In this document: in pieces, positions 26,816 to 36,822 of the stretch
How the letters are laid out: every line of letters begins with the position of its first letter
How positions within the stretch are numbered: the first letter of the stretch is position 1
Assembly (NCBI RefSeq): GCF_001652915.1
Contig: NZ_BBQI01000088.1
Coordinates: 35,134-99,133 of the forward strand
Length of the DNA: 64,000 nt
Origin: Cupriavidus sp. D384
Lineage (GTDB): Bacteria; Pseudomonadota; Gammaproteobacteria; Burkholderiales; Burkholderiaceae
Direction: 5' to 3'
Made by a program: the position numbers and the translations under genes
Notes under the pieces: model-generated
The model's database searches: none
Seen by the model: only the letters and a program-made list of their open reading frames with translations
What the model was told of the DNA's origin: nothing

Positions 26816-26913
26816 CTCGACATGGCTTCCATTTCACGGTGTTTCAACACCCTTCTGGAACGGGTAGCCATCAACAACGTGCGAAACGGGATAAACCCCG
26901 GGGGACGTCCCTC

Positions 26914-28497
26914 CTACAACTGCTCCTCGACCGGCAATATCCGCAGCACCCCCTGCTTGAACTTGTCCCACCCGTTCATATCGGGCTCGCTGGTATAAGT
27001 CCGCACCACCCCGCCCTCGCGGGTCACCCACTGCAGTGATTCGCCGTCGTCGCCAAGCACCACCTGGTACGCCGCGTCCAGCAGCGCATCGTCCACGCCT
27101 TGCGCCAGCATGTCGCATAGTTCCTTGCTGTCGACGATGATGCCCATTTCCGTGTTGAGCCGCGCCGAGCGCGGGTCCAGGTTCAGCGACCCGATAAACA
27201 GTTCGTGGCGGTCGACCATATAGGTCTTGGCATGCAGGCTGGCGCGGCTGCTGCCGCCCGGTCCCCGGTGGCGCTTCTGCTTCGCCATCTCGGCGTAGGC
27301 GGTTGGCTTCAGTTCGTAGAGGATCACGCCGGCCTTGAGCAGCGCCTTGCGCTTTGGCGCGTAGCCGGCGTGCACGGCGGACACGTCGGTGGCGCCGTAG
27401 GAGTTGGTCAGGATGCGCACCTGCACGCCTCGCTTCTGCATGCCGGTCAGCCAGGTCATGGCCGATTCTGGAGGCACGAAGTATGGCGAGATCAGCGTCA
27501 GGTCGTGCTGCGCCCCTTCCAGGAATTTCACCAGCTTGGGGATGGCGTGGGTCGAGTCGTCCTCGGGCGGCAGCAGCACCTTGGCCGCGCGGTCGGCAAT
27601 CACGGTCGCGTTGCCCCAGTACTCGGGCAGCTTGTTGTCGCGCAGGAGTTGCACGATGCCCGTTTCCAGCAGCGACTTGCCGTAGGGCGTGGCGCGCATG
27701 TTCACGGCGTGCTCGTCCAGATAGCTGCGGAGCTTCTGCTGCTGCGTCACCGCCTCGTCGCCGCTCAGCGGCTTTGCCATGACCGACAGTGGATACACGG
27801 CCTCGCTGTTCCAGAAATCGTCGAACACCGCCGATACCTCGGGCACGACGGGTCCGGCGGCCAGCAGGTCAAGGTCGGTGAAATCGGTATCGGCCGCGCC
27901 GTAGTACTGGTCGCCGATATTGCGGCCGCCCACAATGGTCAGCTGGTTGTCGGCCGTCAGCGACTTGTTGTGCATGCGGCGATTGATGCGCCGGAAGTCG
28001 GTCACGTACTCGAACAGCCGCACGTTGCGGCTGGCAAACGGATTGAACACCCTGACTTCCACGTTCGGATGGGCATCCACGGCAGACAGCGCGCGGTCCT
28101 GCCGCGCCAGGTGGATATCGTCAAGCAGCACGCGCACCCGCACGCCCCGGTCGGCCGCGGCCATGATCTCGGCCAGCAGCGTCAGGCCCGTCTCGTCGGC
28201 GTCGAAGATGTAGTACTGGACGTCCAGGCTGCGTTGCGCGGTGCGCACCAGGGCGATCCGCATCGCCAGCGCGTCGGTGCCCGACAGCAGCGGATAGAAA
28301 GACGACTGCCCCGGATGCGCGGCCAGCTTGGGCGCCATGCCGCGCGCCAGCATGGTGTCGCCGGTGTCCTGCAGTGCCATCTCTGGCGCCAGCGGCGGCC
28401 TTTGCGGCAACCCGGCGCAGGCGCTCACCAGCAGTGCCAGCATCACCATCAACGGCCGCCCCACCTGCCTTAGCGCAGTTTGCGTGACATGCATCAT
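26914..28497 (-). CDS. Phospholipase D-like lipoprotein (cardiolipin-synthase type)
   Basis: A 527-residue protein with two HKD active-site motifs: HNKSLTADNQ near residue 185 and HAKTYMVDRHELFIGS near residue 430, each H-x-K-x4-D. The N-terminus is a lipoprotein signal ending in LVSAC, so it is anchored to a membrane facing the periplasm. The two-HKD layout is shared by cardiolipin synthases and phospholipases D that transfer phosphatidyl groups. The ATG at 28497 is chosen because GGAGGGG precedes it and it begins the signal; an upstream in-frame ATG lacks both. It is divergent from the OYE gene. Confidence 0.88.
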   Translation of the reverse strand: MMHVTQTALRQVGRPLMVMLALLVSACAGLPQRPPLAPEMALQDTGDTMLARGMAPKLAAHPGQSSFYPLLSGTDALAMRIALVRTAQRSLDVQYYIFDADETGLTLLAEIMAAADRGVRVRVLLDDIHLARQDRALSAVDAHPNVEVRVFNPFASRNVRLFEYVTDFRRINRRMHNKSLTADNQLTIVGGRNIGDQYYGAADTDFTDLDLLAAGPVVPEVSAVFDDFWNSEAVYPLSVMAKPLSGDEAVTQQQKLRSYLDEHAVNMRATPYGKSLLETGIVQLLRDNKLPEYWGNATVIADRAAKVLLPPEDDSTHAIPKLVKFLEGAQHDLTLISPYFVPPESAMTWLTGMQKRGVQVRILTNSYGATDVSAVHAGYAPKRKALLKAGVILYELKPTAYAEMAKQKRHRGPGGSSRASLHAKTYMVDRHELFIGSLNLDPRSARLNTEMGIIVDSKELCDMLAQGVDDALLDAAYQVVLGDDGESLQWVTREGGVVRTYTSEPDMNGWDKFKQGVLRILPVEEQL

Positions 28498-28625
28498 GCC
28501 CCTCCCGGGATTGTTCCAGCGTGAACAATGGACATGTACAAAAACAACGATAGCGATATTACCGTGCGCTGCTATGCTTTCGATACTTTCATTTTGCAAG
28601 CTATATAGCCCAGCCGCATAAGCTT

Positions 28626-29714
28626 ATGACTACCCTCTTCGACCCGCTCCAGATTGGTGACCTGCATCTGCCCAATCGTATCGTGATGGCCCCGTTGACG
28701 CGTCTGCGCGCGGCCGATCCGGTACATGTGCCCAATGCCCTGATGGCCGAGTACTACGCGCAGCGCGCCAGCGCCGGCCTGCTGATTTCCGAAGGCGTAC
28801 CGGTGTCGCCCGATGGCGTGGGCTACCAGAATGTGCCGGGCCTGTGGTCCGACGAACAGGTGACCGGCTGGAAGCAGGTGACGGACGCCGTACACCGCGC
28901 CGGTGGCCGTATCGTGGCACAGCTATGGCACGTGGGCCGCATTTCGGACCCGAGCCTGCTGGATGGCCGTACGCCGGTGGCGCCCAGCGCGATCGCGGCC
29001 GGCGGCAATGTCAGCCTGCTGCGTCCGCAGCGCCCGTTCGTGGTACCGCGCGCGCTGACCGTGGAGGAAATTGCCGCGGTCGTGACCGATTTCGGCCGTG
29101 CCGCAGCCAATGCCAGGGCCGCCGGGTTCGACGGCGTGACGATCCACGCCGCCAACGGCTATCTGCTGGACCAGTTCCTGCAGGACGGCAGCAATAACCG
29201 CACCGATGCCTATGGTGGATCGGTCGAGAACCGCGCCCGCATCCTGCTGGAAGTGGCCGACGCCGTTACCGCCGTCTGGAGCCCCAACCGCGTGGGCGTG
29301 CACCTGGCGCCGCGTTCGCCGAGCCATTCGATGAGCGAAAGCCAGCCGGCGCAGACGTTCGGCTACGTGGCCCAGGCGCTGGGCCAGCGCGGGCTGGGAT
29401 TCCTGTTCGTGCGGGAAACGCCGGGCGAAGGCGCGCTGCTGCCGCAGCTCAAACAGGCGTTTGGCGGCGCGATCATCGCCAATGACGGGTTCGACCAGGA
29501 CGCCGCCCAGGCCGCGCTGGACAGCGGCAACGCCGACGCGGTGGCATTTGGCCGCGCCTATATTGCCAATCCGGATCTGGTGGATCGCCTGAAACAACGT
29601 GCCGCGCTGAACGCGGTGGATCCCGCCACGCTGTACGGCAGCCCGGGCGCGCCGGCCCAGGGCTATACCGACTATCCGACGCTGACTCAGGCCATCCAGG
29701 CCGTCCAGGCCTGA
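28626..29714 (+). CDS. Old Yellow Enzyme-family alkene reductase
   Basis: A 362-residue FMN-dependent reductase (NemA/OYE type) that uses NAD(P)H to reduce alpha,beta-unsaturated carbonyls, nitroesters or N-ethylmaleimide. It begins with LFDPLQIGDLHLPNRIVMAPLTR and has the substrate-binding HAANGYLLDQFLQD (H-x2-N) near residue 178 and RTDAYGGSVENRAR. The barrel end shows FGRAYIANPDLVDRL. Length and motifs are complete. It is divergent from the phospholipase D-like gene across 128 bases. A ggcaccc / gggtgcc dyad follows at 29733-29754 without a T run. Confidence 0.92.
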   Translation: MTTLFDPLQIGDLHLPNRIVMAPLTRLRAADPVHVPNALMAEYYAQRASAGLLISEGVPVSPDGVGYQNVPGLWSDEQVTGWKQVTDAVHRAGGRIVAQLWHVGRISDPSLLDGRTPVAPSAIAAGGNVSLLRPQRPFVVPRALTVEEIAAVVTDFGRAAANARAAGFDGVTIHAANGYLLDQFLQDGSNNRTDAYGGSVENRARILLEVADAVTAVWSPNRVGVHLAPRSPSHSMSESQPAQTFGYVAQALGQRGLGFLFVRETPGEGALLPQLKQAFGGAIIANDGFDQDAAQAALDSGNADAVAFGRAYIANPDLVDRLKQRAALNAVDPATLYGSPGAPAQGYTDYPTLTQAIQAVQA

Positions 29715-29766
29715 GGCCGCCAGCCGCCCAGGGGCACCCGGGTGTCTGGGTGCCTGGGATGGCGCT

Positions 29767-30918
29767 TCAGCCCGGGCCGGCCGGCACGGGCTGGATCGGA
29801 ATCACGGTGCGGCCGCCGCACTGGCGCAGCAGGTCGCGCAGTTCCTTGATGACCGGGAACACCTCGTGGTTCCAGTCCTCGCCCTGGCGGTCATGGGCGG
29901 CCTGCTCCATCTCCACGATCTCGCGGTCTTCCTTGAAAATCCGCTCGGTGAACCACACCAGCAGCGGCCATGCCGCGTCCAGCAGCAGCGGAATGCCGGG
30001 CCGGCGGATCGACAGCATGCCGAACGTGCGGTTGGTGCGCTGCGCGGCGTCCAGTGGCACGTAGACGATCCACAGGTCCATCACCAGCGTGCCGGAGCCC
30101 GAGCGGATCTGCAGCGTCTGGTACGGATAGCCGGTGCGCACCGTCATCACGTCCTTGTTGTTCTGGCCGCCATCCTTGCCGAACACCAGCGCCTCGCCCA
30201 CGGGCTGCTTGCCGCCCTCGCGTTCGAACACGTAGTCCACCTCGACGAAGTCATCGCCACGGCGCCGGCCCAGCGAGCGCGCCCGCATCATGCCCATCTG
30301 CTTGCGGTGCAGGAACTGATGGTTCATGTCCATCAGGTTCTCGTGCATGAACGAGTAATGGCAATTGACCGCGCGGCCCAAGCGGCGCGTCTTGTACTTG
30401 GGGTCCGACACCGACGCAAACTCGGGCAGCGCCTTCTGGTCGGCCAGCCCCGGATCACCGGGAAACACGAAAATCAGCCCGGCCCGTTCCTGGCAAGGGT
30501 ACGCACGCACGCCGTTGGGCAGGCGTTCCTTGCCCAGGTACGGCACGTCGATGCAGCGGCCGGTGCAGTCGTAGGTCCAGCCGTGATAGCAGCAGCGGAT
30601 CGACTCCCCGTCCACCACGCCGGCGTGCAGCGGCACCTGGCGGTGCGCGCAACGGTCTTCCAGCGCGAACACCTTGCCGGTGGCCGTGCGCACCAGCACG
30701 ATCGGGTCGCCTGCGAACGTCACGCCATGCGCGCGACCTGTCCTGACCTCGCGCGACCAGGCCAGCGGATACCAGAAATCGGGATGGATGGGCACGCGGC
30801 GCAGGTCGCGCGGCGGTGCTTCGGGCATGGTGGGCGGGACGGGCGACGCAGACCCGGCTGCAGCCGGGTCGGTGGCGAGATCGGCGGTACGGCGGTCAAG
30901 CGCAGACTCTGCATACAT
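29767..30918 (-). CDS. Rieske-type aromatic ring-hydroxylating oxygenase, large subunit
   Basis: A 383-residue oxygenase. The Rieske 2Fe-2S motif is complete: C-A-H near residue 104 and C-C-Y-H 17 residues later (SIRCCYHGWTYD). The mononuclear iron site in the C-terminal half is marked by ENLMDMNHQFLHR, giving the two His. It resembles VanA-like and other single-component-terminal oxygenases acting on aromatic acids or sterol-like compounds. No reductase or ferredoxin gene is adjacent. The ATG at 30918 has AAGGAG nine bases upstream; an open frame extends 90 codons further without similarity. Substrate unknown. Confidence 0.88.
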   Translation of the reverse strand: MYAESALDRRTADLATDPAAAGSASPVPPTMPEAPPRDLRRVPIHPDFWYPLAWSREVRTGRAHGVTFAGDPIVLVRTATGKVFALEDRCAHRQVPLHAGVVDGESIRCCYHGWTYDCTGRCIDVPYLGKERLPNGVRAYPCQERAGLIFVFPGDPGLADQKALPEFASVSDPKYKTRRLGRAVNCHYSFMHENLMDMNHQFLHRKQMGMMRARSLGRRRGDDFVEVDYVFEREGGKQPVGEALVFGKDGGQNNKDVMTVRTGYPYQTLQIRSGSGTLVMDLWIVYVPLDAAQRTNRTFGMLSIRRPGIPLLLDAAWPLLVWFTERIFKEDREIVEMEQAAHDRQGEDWNHEVFPVIKELRDLLRQCGGRTVIPIQPVPAGPG

Positions 30919-31232
30919 GCGGGACGTCTCCTTGGGTCCAGTCACTCGATCTCCGGCGCCTGAACGGCGCGGCGGGTACATCGGGCAGGAATCTTTCGAG
31001 TCTAACCCAATGCCGGCCGCCGGTCTGTCAGCTTTTATCCGACTGTCGACCCGTACGGCCCGGCCGGCGCGCCCGCCTTGCACCCGCGCTTCGTACGCCG
31101 GCGCGGCGCCCCCTCCGAAAGGGTGAGAAGCATCCTGACCGCTCGCCAGACGGCTGATTTGCAACACATTTGCGGCGGTCTCCGGCAAATGGCCGGTCTC
31201 GGGTTATCCTTTCAGACTACCAAACCAGAGAC

Positions 31233-33155
31233 ATGCCAGCCCCTCCGATCATGTCCCGTTCCGCCCACCCGCCACTGCCGCACCGCGACATCGGCGACGA
31301 CGCCTCCTATCGCACCCTGGTCGAGTCGATCTACGACTACGCCATCTTCCGGCTCGACGCCACCGGACACGTCATGAGCTGGAATGCTGGCGCCGCCCGT
31401 ATCAAGGGCTACAGCCGCGACGAAATCCTGGGTCAGCATTTTTCGCGGTTCTATACCGAGGAAGCCAAGGCGCGCCACTGGCCCGACACGGAGCTGGAGG
31501 TCGCTGCCCGGCTGGGCCGTTTCGAGGACGAAGGCTGGCGCGTGCGCAAGGACGGCACGCAGTTCTGGGCCAACGTGATCATCACCGCCCTGCGCGACGA
31601 GCACGGCAACCTGACCGGTTTCGGCAAGGTCACGCGTGACATGACCGCGCAGCGCAACACGGCCGAAGCACTGCGCCAGAGCGAGGAAACCTTCCGGCTG
31701 CTGGTCGACAGCGTCAAGGACTACGCAATCTTCATGCTCGACCCCGCCGGGCATGTCATGAGCTGGAACGCCGGCGCGTCGTATATCAAGGGCTACCGCC
31801 GCGACGAAATCATCGGCCAGCACTTCTCGGTGTTTTATCCGCCAGATGACGTGGCCGCCGGCAAGCCCGGCCGCGAGCTGGTCATCGCCCGCGAGCAGGG
31901 CCGTGTGGAGGACGAAGGCTGGCGTGTGCGCAAGGACGGTTCGCTGTTCTGGGCCAACGTGACCATCACCGCCGTCTACGACAATACGCGGGCGCTGCGC
32001 GGCTTTGCCAAGGTCACGCGCGACATGAGCGAGCGCAAGCGGCTTGAGGAACTCGAGCAATCGGAACGGCGCATGAACGAATTCCTGGCGACACTTTCCC
32101 ATGAACTGCGCAATCCGCTGGCGCCGATCCGCAACGCGCTGACGGTGATGCAGATGCGCCCCGAAGACCCGCACGCCATGCAGAAAAGCGTGAGCCTGGT
32201 CGAACGGCAGATGGCCCACCTGACACGGCTGGTGGACGACCTCCTCGACGTGGGCCGCATCGCAGCCGGCAAGATCGATCTGCGCCTGGAGCCGGTTGAC
32301 ACGCGCGACATCATCGCGCTTGGGATCGAGGCCGCCGATCCGGCATTGGCGGCCAAGTCGCAGACCGTGACCGTGACCACCGACGCCAGGCCGTTACCGC
32401 TGCATGCCGACCGCACCAGGCTCAGCCAGGTCATGCAGAACCTGCTGCTCAATGCATCGAAATTTTCATCGCCGGGCGCGCAGATCGCCATCTCGGCGTC
32501 GATCCGCCACCGGACGCTGGTGATCCAGGTCATCGACCACGGCCGCGGCATTGCGTCCGGAGCGCTGGAATCGATCTTCAACCTGTTCGCGCAGGAAGAC
32601 CGGCCCGGCAGTACCGCGCAGGGCGGGCTTGGCATCGGCCTGTCGCTGTGCCGCTCGCTGGTGGAAATGCACGGCGGCTCGATTGCCGCCACCAGCGAAG
32701 GCCCTGGGCTGGGCGCCACGTTTACCATCCAGCTGCCGCTGGCGGCAGCCGCCGCCACACCGGGCACGGACGGCGGCATGAGCCATGGCGGCGGCCACGA
32801 ACGCCGCGTGCTGCTGGTGGACGACAACCGCGACGCGGCCGACAGCATGTCGATCCTGCTCGAAATGTCGGGCCACCATGTCACGATTGCCTACGACGGC
32901 ATGGAGGCCATCCACGCCGCCGCGCGCGTGCGGCCCGACGTGGCCCTGATCGACCTGGCCATGCCCGGCATGGACGGCTTCGCGGTCATCCACGCGTTGC
33001 GCGGCATGCCAGCGCTGTCCGGCACCCGCTATGTGGCGCTGACCGGATTCGGCCAGGCCTCCGATCGCGAGCAGACCGCCGCCGCTGGATTCGACGTGCA
33101 TCTGGTCAAGCCGGTGGAACTCGACATGCTGCTGAAGGTGATTGCCGGCGACTGA
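31233..33155 (+). CDS. PAS-PAS hybrid sensor histidine kinase with receiver domain
   Basis: A 640-residue cytosolic kinase without membrane segments. Two very similar PAS domains (about residues 25-145 and 150-270) share the string MSWNAGA and the WRVRKDG repeat, pointing to internal duplication. The HisKA domain has phospho-acceptor H290 (LSHELRNPLAPI); the ATPase domain has NLLLNASKF and GGLGIGLSL. A C-terminal receiver follows with acidic DDN and phospho-acceptor D574 (LIDLAMPGMDGF) and the conserved Lys in LVKPVE. PAS ligand unknown. The ATG at 31233 is chosen; MSRSAHPP six codons later is an alternative. Confidence 0.9.
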   Translation: MPAPPIMSRSAHPPLPHRDIGDDASYRTLVESIYDYAIFRLDATGHVMSWNAGAARIKGYSRDEILGQHFSRFYTEEAKARHWPDTELEVAARLGRFEDEGWRVRKDGTQFWANVIITALRDEHGNLTGFGKVTRDMTAQRNTAEALRQSEETFRLLVDSVKDYAIFMLDPAGHVMSWNAGASYIKGYRRDEIIGQHFSVFYPPDDVAAGKPGRELVIAREQGRVEDEGWRVRKDGSLFWANVTITAVYDNTRALRGFAKVTRDMSERKRLEELEQSERRMNEFLATLSHELRNPLAPIRNALTVMQMRPEDPHAMQKSVSLVERQMAHLTRLVDDLLDVGRIAAGKIDLRLEPVDTRDIIALGIEAADPALAAKSQTVTVTTDARPLPLHADRTRLSQVMQNLLLNASKFSSPGAQIAISASIRHRTLVIQVIDHGRGIASGALESIFNLFAQEDRPGSTAQGGLGIGLSLCRSLVEMHGGSIAATSEGPGLGATFTIQLPLAAAAATPGTDGGMSHGGGHERRVLLVDDNRDAADSMSILLEMSGHHVTIAYDGMEAIHAAARVRPDVALIDLAMPGMDGFAVIHALRGMPALSGTRYVALTGFGQASDREQTAAAGFDVHLVKPVELDMLLKVIAGD

Positions 33156-33185
33156 TTCATGACCTGGCGGTACCGGACAGGCTTG

Positions 33186-33224
33186 CCCTCTCCCCCAGCC
33201 CCTCTCCCGCACGCGGGAGAGGGG
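33186..33224. repeat. REP-like palindromic element, copy 1
   Basis: A ccctctccccca tail is followed by a perfect 12-base palindrome cccctctcccgc / gcgggagagggg with a two-base spacer. It faces copy 2 across the tandem array. Confidence 0.7.
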
Positions 33225-33250
33225 AGCAAACCCATGCGGACCTCTCACCC

Positions 33251-33373
33251 ACCGCAACCATTCGGGCATTGCGGGCTGCCGGGGTTCTGCCACCGCAAAC
33301 ATTCGGGCATTGCGTGCTGCCGGGGTTCTGCCACCGCAAACATTCGGGCATTGCGTGCTGCCGGGGTTCTCCC
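33251..33373. repeat. Three tandem copies of a 41-bp repeat
   Basis: Units start at 33251, 33292 and 33333 and contain 'cattcgggcattgcg' and 'ctgccggggttct'. Copies two and three match over their first 38 bases, and copy one differs from them at two positions there. The last unit runs straight into REP copy 2. Open frames across the array are side effects of the repeat. Confidence 0.85.
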
Positions 33374-33410
33374 CTCTCCCGCATCGCGGGAGAGGGGTCG
33401 GGGGAGAGGG
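33371..33410. repeat. REP-like palindromic element, copy 2 (inverted to copy 1)
   Basis: The palindrome cccctctcccgc / gcgggagagggg has an atc spacer and is followed by tcgggggagaggg, so the tail is on the opposite side from copy 1. It may also act as a terminator for the convergent genes. Confidence 0.7.
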
Positions 33411-33433
33411 CCTGGCGCATCCGGTGCGAGATG

Positions 33434-34126
33434 TCATCCGCGCGGCAGCGCCCACACCCGGCCATCCCCCACCGGATAGATCCGTTCGCCCTCGCCCGGC
33501 CGCACCGTGGCGTGCCCGGTGAACGCGCCGAACGCCGGCAGGATCATGCCCCGCCCGCCCACCACGAAGCACGGCAGCCGCAATACGTCGGCGCCCGTGC
33601 CGCGCAGCACGCAGGCGGGATGCAGATGGCCGGCCAGCGTGTAGCCCTCGGTGCGTGCGCCCGGTTCATGGCACAGCGCGAATGGCGGCGCCACCAGCGG
33701 TTCGGGCACCACGCCAAAGCCCAGTTCGGGTGGCGGATCGCCGGCGTGGGTGTCATGGTTGCCCCGCACCAGCGTGCAGCGCACGCGCGACGGCATGGCG
33801 CGGCGCCAGTCGTGCAGGGCCAGCAGCACCGCCGCCGTGCGGGCGGCCCGCGCGTGCAGGAAATCGCCCAGAAACACCAGCTCCCGGGCCGGATAGCGCC
33901 GCGCCAGGGTTAGCAGCCGTGCCAGGTTGTCGGCCGTGGTGCCGTGGGGCACGGGCTGGCCCAGCGCCCGGAACGCCGCTGCCTTGCCGATATGGACGTC
34001 CGCCACCATCAGCGTGGCGGCAGCCGGCCACCAGACTGCATGCTCGGGCAGCAGCCAGAGCGTCTCGCCGGCCAGCGTCACGGCCTGGGCCCCCACTTCG
34101 TCCGCTGTCATGGCAGCCGGTGTCAT
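33434..34126 (-). CDS. pdeM: Ligase-associated DNA repair endonuclease/phosphoesterase PdeM
   Basis: A 230-residue calcineurin-like metallophosphoesterase. Metal-site motifs in order: VADVHIGK (D-x-H), VFLGDFLH (GD), LVRGNHDTH (GNHD), and LAGHLHP (GHxH). It is the last gene of the LDDR operon (exonuclease, ligase, helicase, PdeM), which in other bacteria is linked to DNA double-strand break or crosslink repair. Its ATG overlaps the helicase stop by four bases. Its exact nucleic-acid substrate is not established here. The gene ends next to REP copy 2. Confidence 0.9.
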   Translation of the reverse strand: MTPAAMTADEVGAQAVTLAGETLWLLPEHAVWWPAAATLMVADVHIGKAAAFRALGQPVPHGTTADNLARLLTLARRYPARELVFLGDFLHARAARTAAVLLALHDWRRAMPSRVRCTLVRGNHDTHAGDPPPELGFGVVPEPLVAPPFALCHEPGARTEGYTLAGHLHPACVLRGTGADVLRLPCFVVGGRGMILPAFGAFTGHATVRPGEGERIYPVGDGRVWALPRG

Positions 34127-36822
34127 AGCAGCGGCAGCGGCTTCGACGCCTTGCGCGGCCGCCGGGGCTTGCGCGGACCCGCAGGTCCGGCATGGTCGGC
34201 CATGCCGAAGCGTGCCAGTTCGGCCACGCGCGCCGCGTCGACGGCGGGCGGGGTGTCGTGCATCGGCCCCCGGTAGGTGCCACCCGTGCCGCCCCTGTCG
34301 CTGTCGGGCTGGGCGGCCGCCTGCTCCAGCTCCGCCAGCATCCGCGCGATACGGTCGGCCAGCTTCTCGGTGCTGAGCTTCTCGCGCAGGAACTCCACGA
34401 TCAGCGGGAAGGCCAGCGGCGACGGGCGTTGCAGCGTGCGCAGGTCGAGCCGCCGCGTTGCCATGCGCTGCAGCGTCCCCGCCAGCCGGTGCGCGTCCAG
34501 TTCCTGCATCAGCACCTCACGCTCGGCCTGCCCCAACAGCAGGTTGCCAGGGTCGTGCTTGCGGAAGACCTCGTAGAACAGGCTCGACGATGCCTGCAGC
34601 TGCCGCGCACTGTGATGCGCGCCCGGGTAGCCCTGGAAGATCAGGCCGGCCACGCGCGCAATCTCCCGGAAACGCCGCAGCGACAGTTCGCCGGCGTTAA
34701 GGCTGCCCAGCACATCGGCGGCCAGGTCGCGCTGGCGCTCCTCGGCCAGCACCTGCGGCAGCCACCGGGCCCAGTCCACCGGCGCGGATGCCAGCAGTTC
34801 CAGCCCGTAGTCGTTCACCGCCACCGAGAACGTGGCCGGCACCTTCTGGCCCAGCCGCCATGCCAGCAGGCTGCCCAGCCCCAGATGCACCGAGCGGCCG
34901 GCGAACGGATACAGGAACAGGTGCCAGCCTTCGCGCGAATGCAGGCTTTCCGCCAGCAGCGTGCCGGGCGACGGCAGCGCAGACCAGCGCGCCTGCAGGG
35001 CCACGATCGGGGCGATCAGCGGCAGTTCCGGCGTGGTGGCGGGGTCCAGCCGGCCCGCCTGCACGGCATCTAGCGTTGCCACCACGGCGTCGGCCAGTTC
35101 GGTCGACAGCGGCATCTTGCCGCCGTTCCAGCGCGGCACGGACGGACGCTTGCCCGTGGCGCGCCGCACATAGGCCGTCATCTCCTGCACACGCACCAGT
35201 TCCAGCAGCCTGCCGCCGAACAGAAAGCAGTCGCCCGGCGCCAGCCGCGCGATAAAGCCCTCCTCCACGGTGCCCAGCGACGCCCCGCCGCTGCCCGCGC
35301 GCGTCCAGAAACGAACCTGCATCGACGCATCGCTGACGATGGTGCCCACGCTCATGCGATGCCGCCGGGCCAGCCGGCCATCGGGCACGCGCCAGACGCC
35401 CGCGTCGTCGGGCATCGCGCGGCGGTAGTCCGGATAGGCCGACAGCGTAGGCCCGCCCTGCCGCACGAAATCCAGGCACCAGCGCCATTCGTCGTCGGTC
35501 AGGGCACGATAGGCCCACGCCTGGCATACCTCGGCCAGCAGTTCGTCGGCCCGGAAGCCGCCGCCCAGCGCCACGGTCACCAGATGCTGGGCCAGCACGT
35601 CGAGCGGCTTGTCGGGCGATTCGCGTGCCTCGATGCGGCCCGCCTGGATCGCCATCCGCGCCGCCACCGATTCCACCAGTTCCAGGCTGTGCGTGGGCAC
35701 CACGGTCACGCGCGACGCGCGGCCCGGCGCATGGCCCGAGCGCCCGGCCCGCTGCAGCAGCCGTGCCACGCCCTTGGGCGATCCGATCTGCAGCACGCGC
35801 TCTACGGGCAGGAAATCCACGCCCAGGTCCAGGCTCGACGTACAGACCACGGCACGCAGCGCACCATTCTTGAGGTTCATCTCCACCCATTCGCGCACGG
35901 CGCGGTCCAGCGAGCCGTGATGCAGCGCGATCTGCCCCGCCCAGTCCGGGCGGGCATCGAGCATGGCCTGGTACCAGATTTCGGCCTGCGAGCGCGTGTT
36001 CAGAAACACCAGCGACGTGCTGCTGGCCTCCAGTTCGCGCAACACGTGCGGCAGCATCGACAGGCCCAGATGACCCGCCCATGGAAAGCGCCCGGCGGCA
36101 TCTGGCAGCAGCGTATCGATGATCAGCGTCTTGGGCGTATGGCCGTGAACCAGCACGCGGCGTGTTGCGGGAATGCCGGCCAGCAGCACATCGCGCGCGT
36201 GATCCAGGTTGCCCAGCGTGGCCGACAGCCCCCAGACACACAGGTCCGGCTGCCACTGGTGCAGCCGCGCCAGCGCCAGCTGCACCTGCACGCCACGCTT
36301 GCTGCCGATCAGTTCGTGCCATTCGTCGACGACGACCAGCCGCACGCGGCCCAGCGCCTCGCGGGCATCCGCACGGGTCAGCAGCAGCGACAGGCTTTCC
36401 GGCGTGGTGACCAGCGCGGTCGGCAGGCGGCGCGCCTGCGCCGCGCGCTCGGTGCTGCCGGTGTCGCCGGTGCGCAGCGCCACGGTCCAGCCCAGTCCCA
36501 GTTCGGCCAGCGGCGCCTGCAGCGCACGCGTGGTGTCGGTGGCCAGTGCCCGCATCGGCGTCAGCCACAGCACGGTCAGCGGCGGCGGTAGCGCACCGGC
36601 CCGCGCGGGCGGCACCGCGTAGGCCAGCAACGCGCCCAGCCATGCCGCGTAGGTCTTGCCGGTGCCCGTGGTGGCATGCAGCAGCCCGCTCTTGCCCGCG
36701 CCGATGGCCTGCCACACGGCGCGCTGAAAATCGAACGGCTGCCAGTGCCGCGCCGCAAACAGCGCGGGCAGCGATTCCGCCACGGGCGGGGCCTGGACGA
36801 ACGGCGGATCTTCGGCGCTCAT
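34123..36822 (-). CDS. Ligase-associated DEXH-box DNA helicase (Lhr-like)
   Basis: An 899-residue superfamily-2 helicase. Motifs in order: Q-like FDFQRAVWQ, Walker [14 protein letters not shown] (about residue 51), motif [10 protein letters not shown] (DEWH), motif III LSATLGN, motif [13 protein letters not shown], and motif [16 protein letters not shown]. The long C-terminal half matches Lhr-type winged-helix and beta-barrel modules. It translocates on single-stranded DNA and unwinds duplexes. The start at 36822 overlaps the ligase stop by four bases; longer open frame upstream is antisense to the ligase. It works with the adjacent exonuclease and ligase. Confidence 0.93.
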   Translation of the reverse strand: MSAEDPPFVQAPPVAESLPALFAARHWQPFDFQRAVWQAIGAGKSGLLHATTGTGKTYAAWLGALLAYAVPPARAGALPPPLTVLWLTPMRALATDTTRALQAPLAELGLGWTVALRTGDTGSTERAAQARRLPTALVTTPESLSLLLTRADAREALGRVRLVVVDEWHELIGSKRGVQVQLALARLHQWQPDLCVWGLSATLGNLDHARDVLLAGIPATRRVLVHGHTPKTLIIDTLLPDAAGRFPWAGHLGLSMLPHVLRELEASSTSLVFLNTRSQAEIWYQAMLDARPDWAGQIALHHGSLDRAVREWVEMNLKNGALRAVVCTSSLDLGVDFLPVERVLQIGSPKGVARLLQRAGRSGHAPGRASRVTVVPTHSLELVESVAARMAIQAGRIEARESPDKPLDVLAQHLVTVALGGGFRADELLAEVCQAWAYRALTDDEWRWCLDFVRQGGPTLSAYPDYRRAMPDDAGVWRVPDGRLARRHRMSVGTIVSDASMQVRFWTRAGSGGASLGTVEEGFIARLAPGDCFLFGGRLLELVRVQEMTAYVRRATGKRPSVPRWNGGKMPLSTELADAVVATLDAVQAGRLDPATTPELPLIAPIVALQARWSALPSPGTLLAESLHSREGWHLFLYPFAGRSVHLGLGSLLAWRLGQKVPATFSVAVNDYGLELLASAPVDWARWLPQVLAEERQRDLAADVLGSLNAGELSLRRFREIARVAGLIFQGYPGAHHSARQLQASSSLFYEVFRKHDPGNLLLGQAEREVLMQELDAHRLAGTLQRMATRRLDLRTLQRPSPLAFPLIVEFLREKLSTEKLADRIARMLAELEQAAAQPDSDRGGTGGTYRGPMHDTPPAVDAARVAELARFGMADHAGPAGPRKPRRPRKASKPLPLL

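Noticed and set aside
33251..33373. Possible CRISPR array
   Set aside because: Units are contiguous with no unique spacers and no cas genes are nearby.
33159..33522. Short open frames across the 41-bp repeats
   Set aside because: They only translate the tandem repeat and REP sequences; frames differ between copies.
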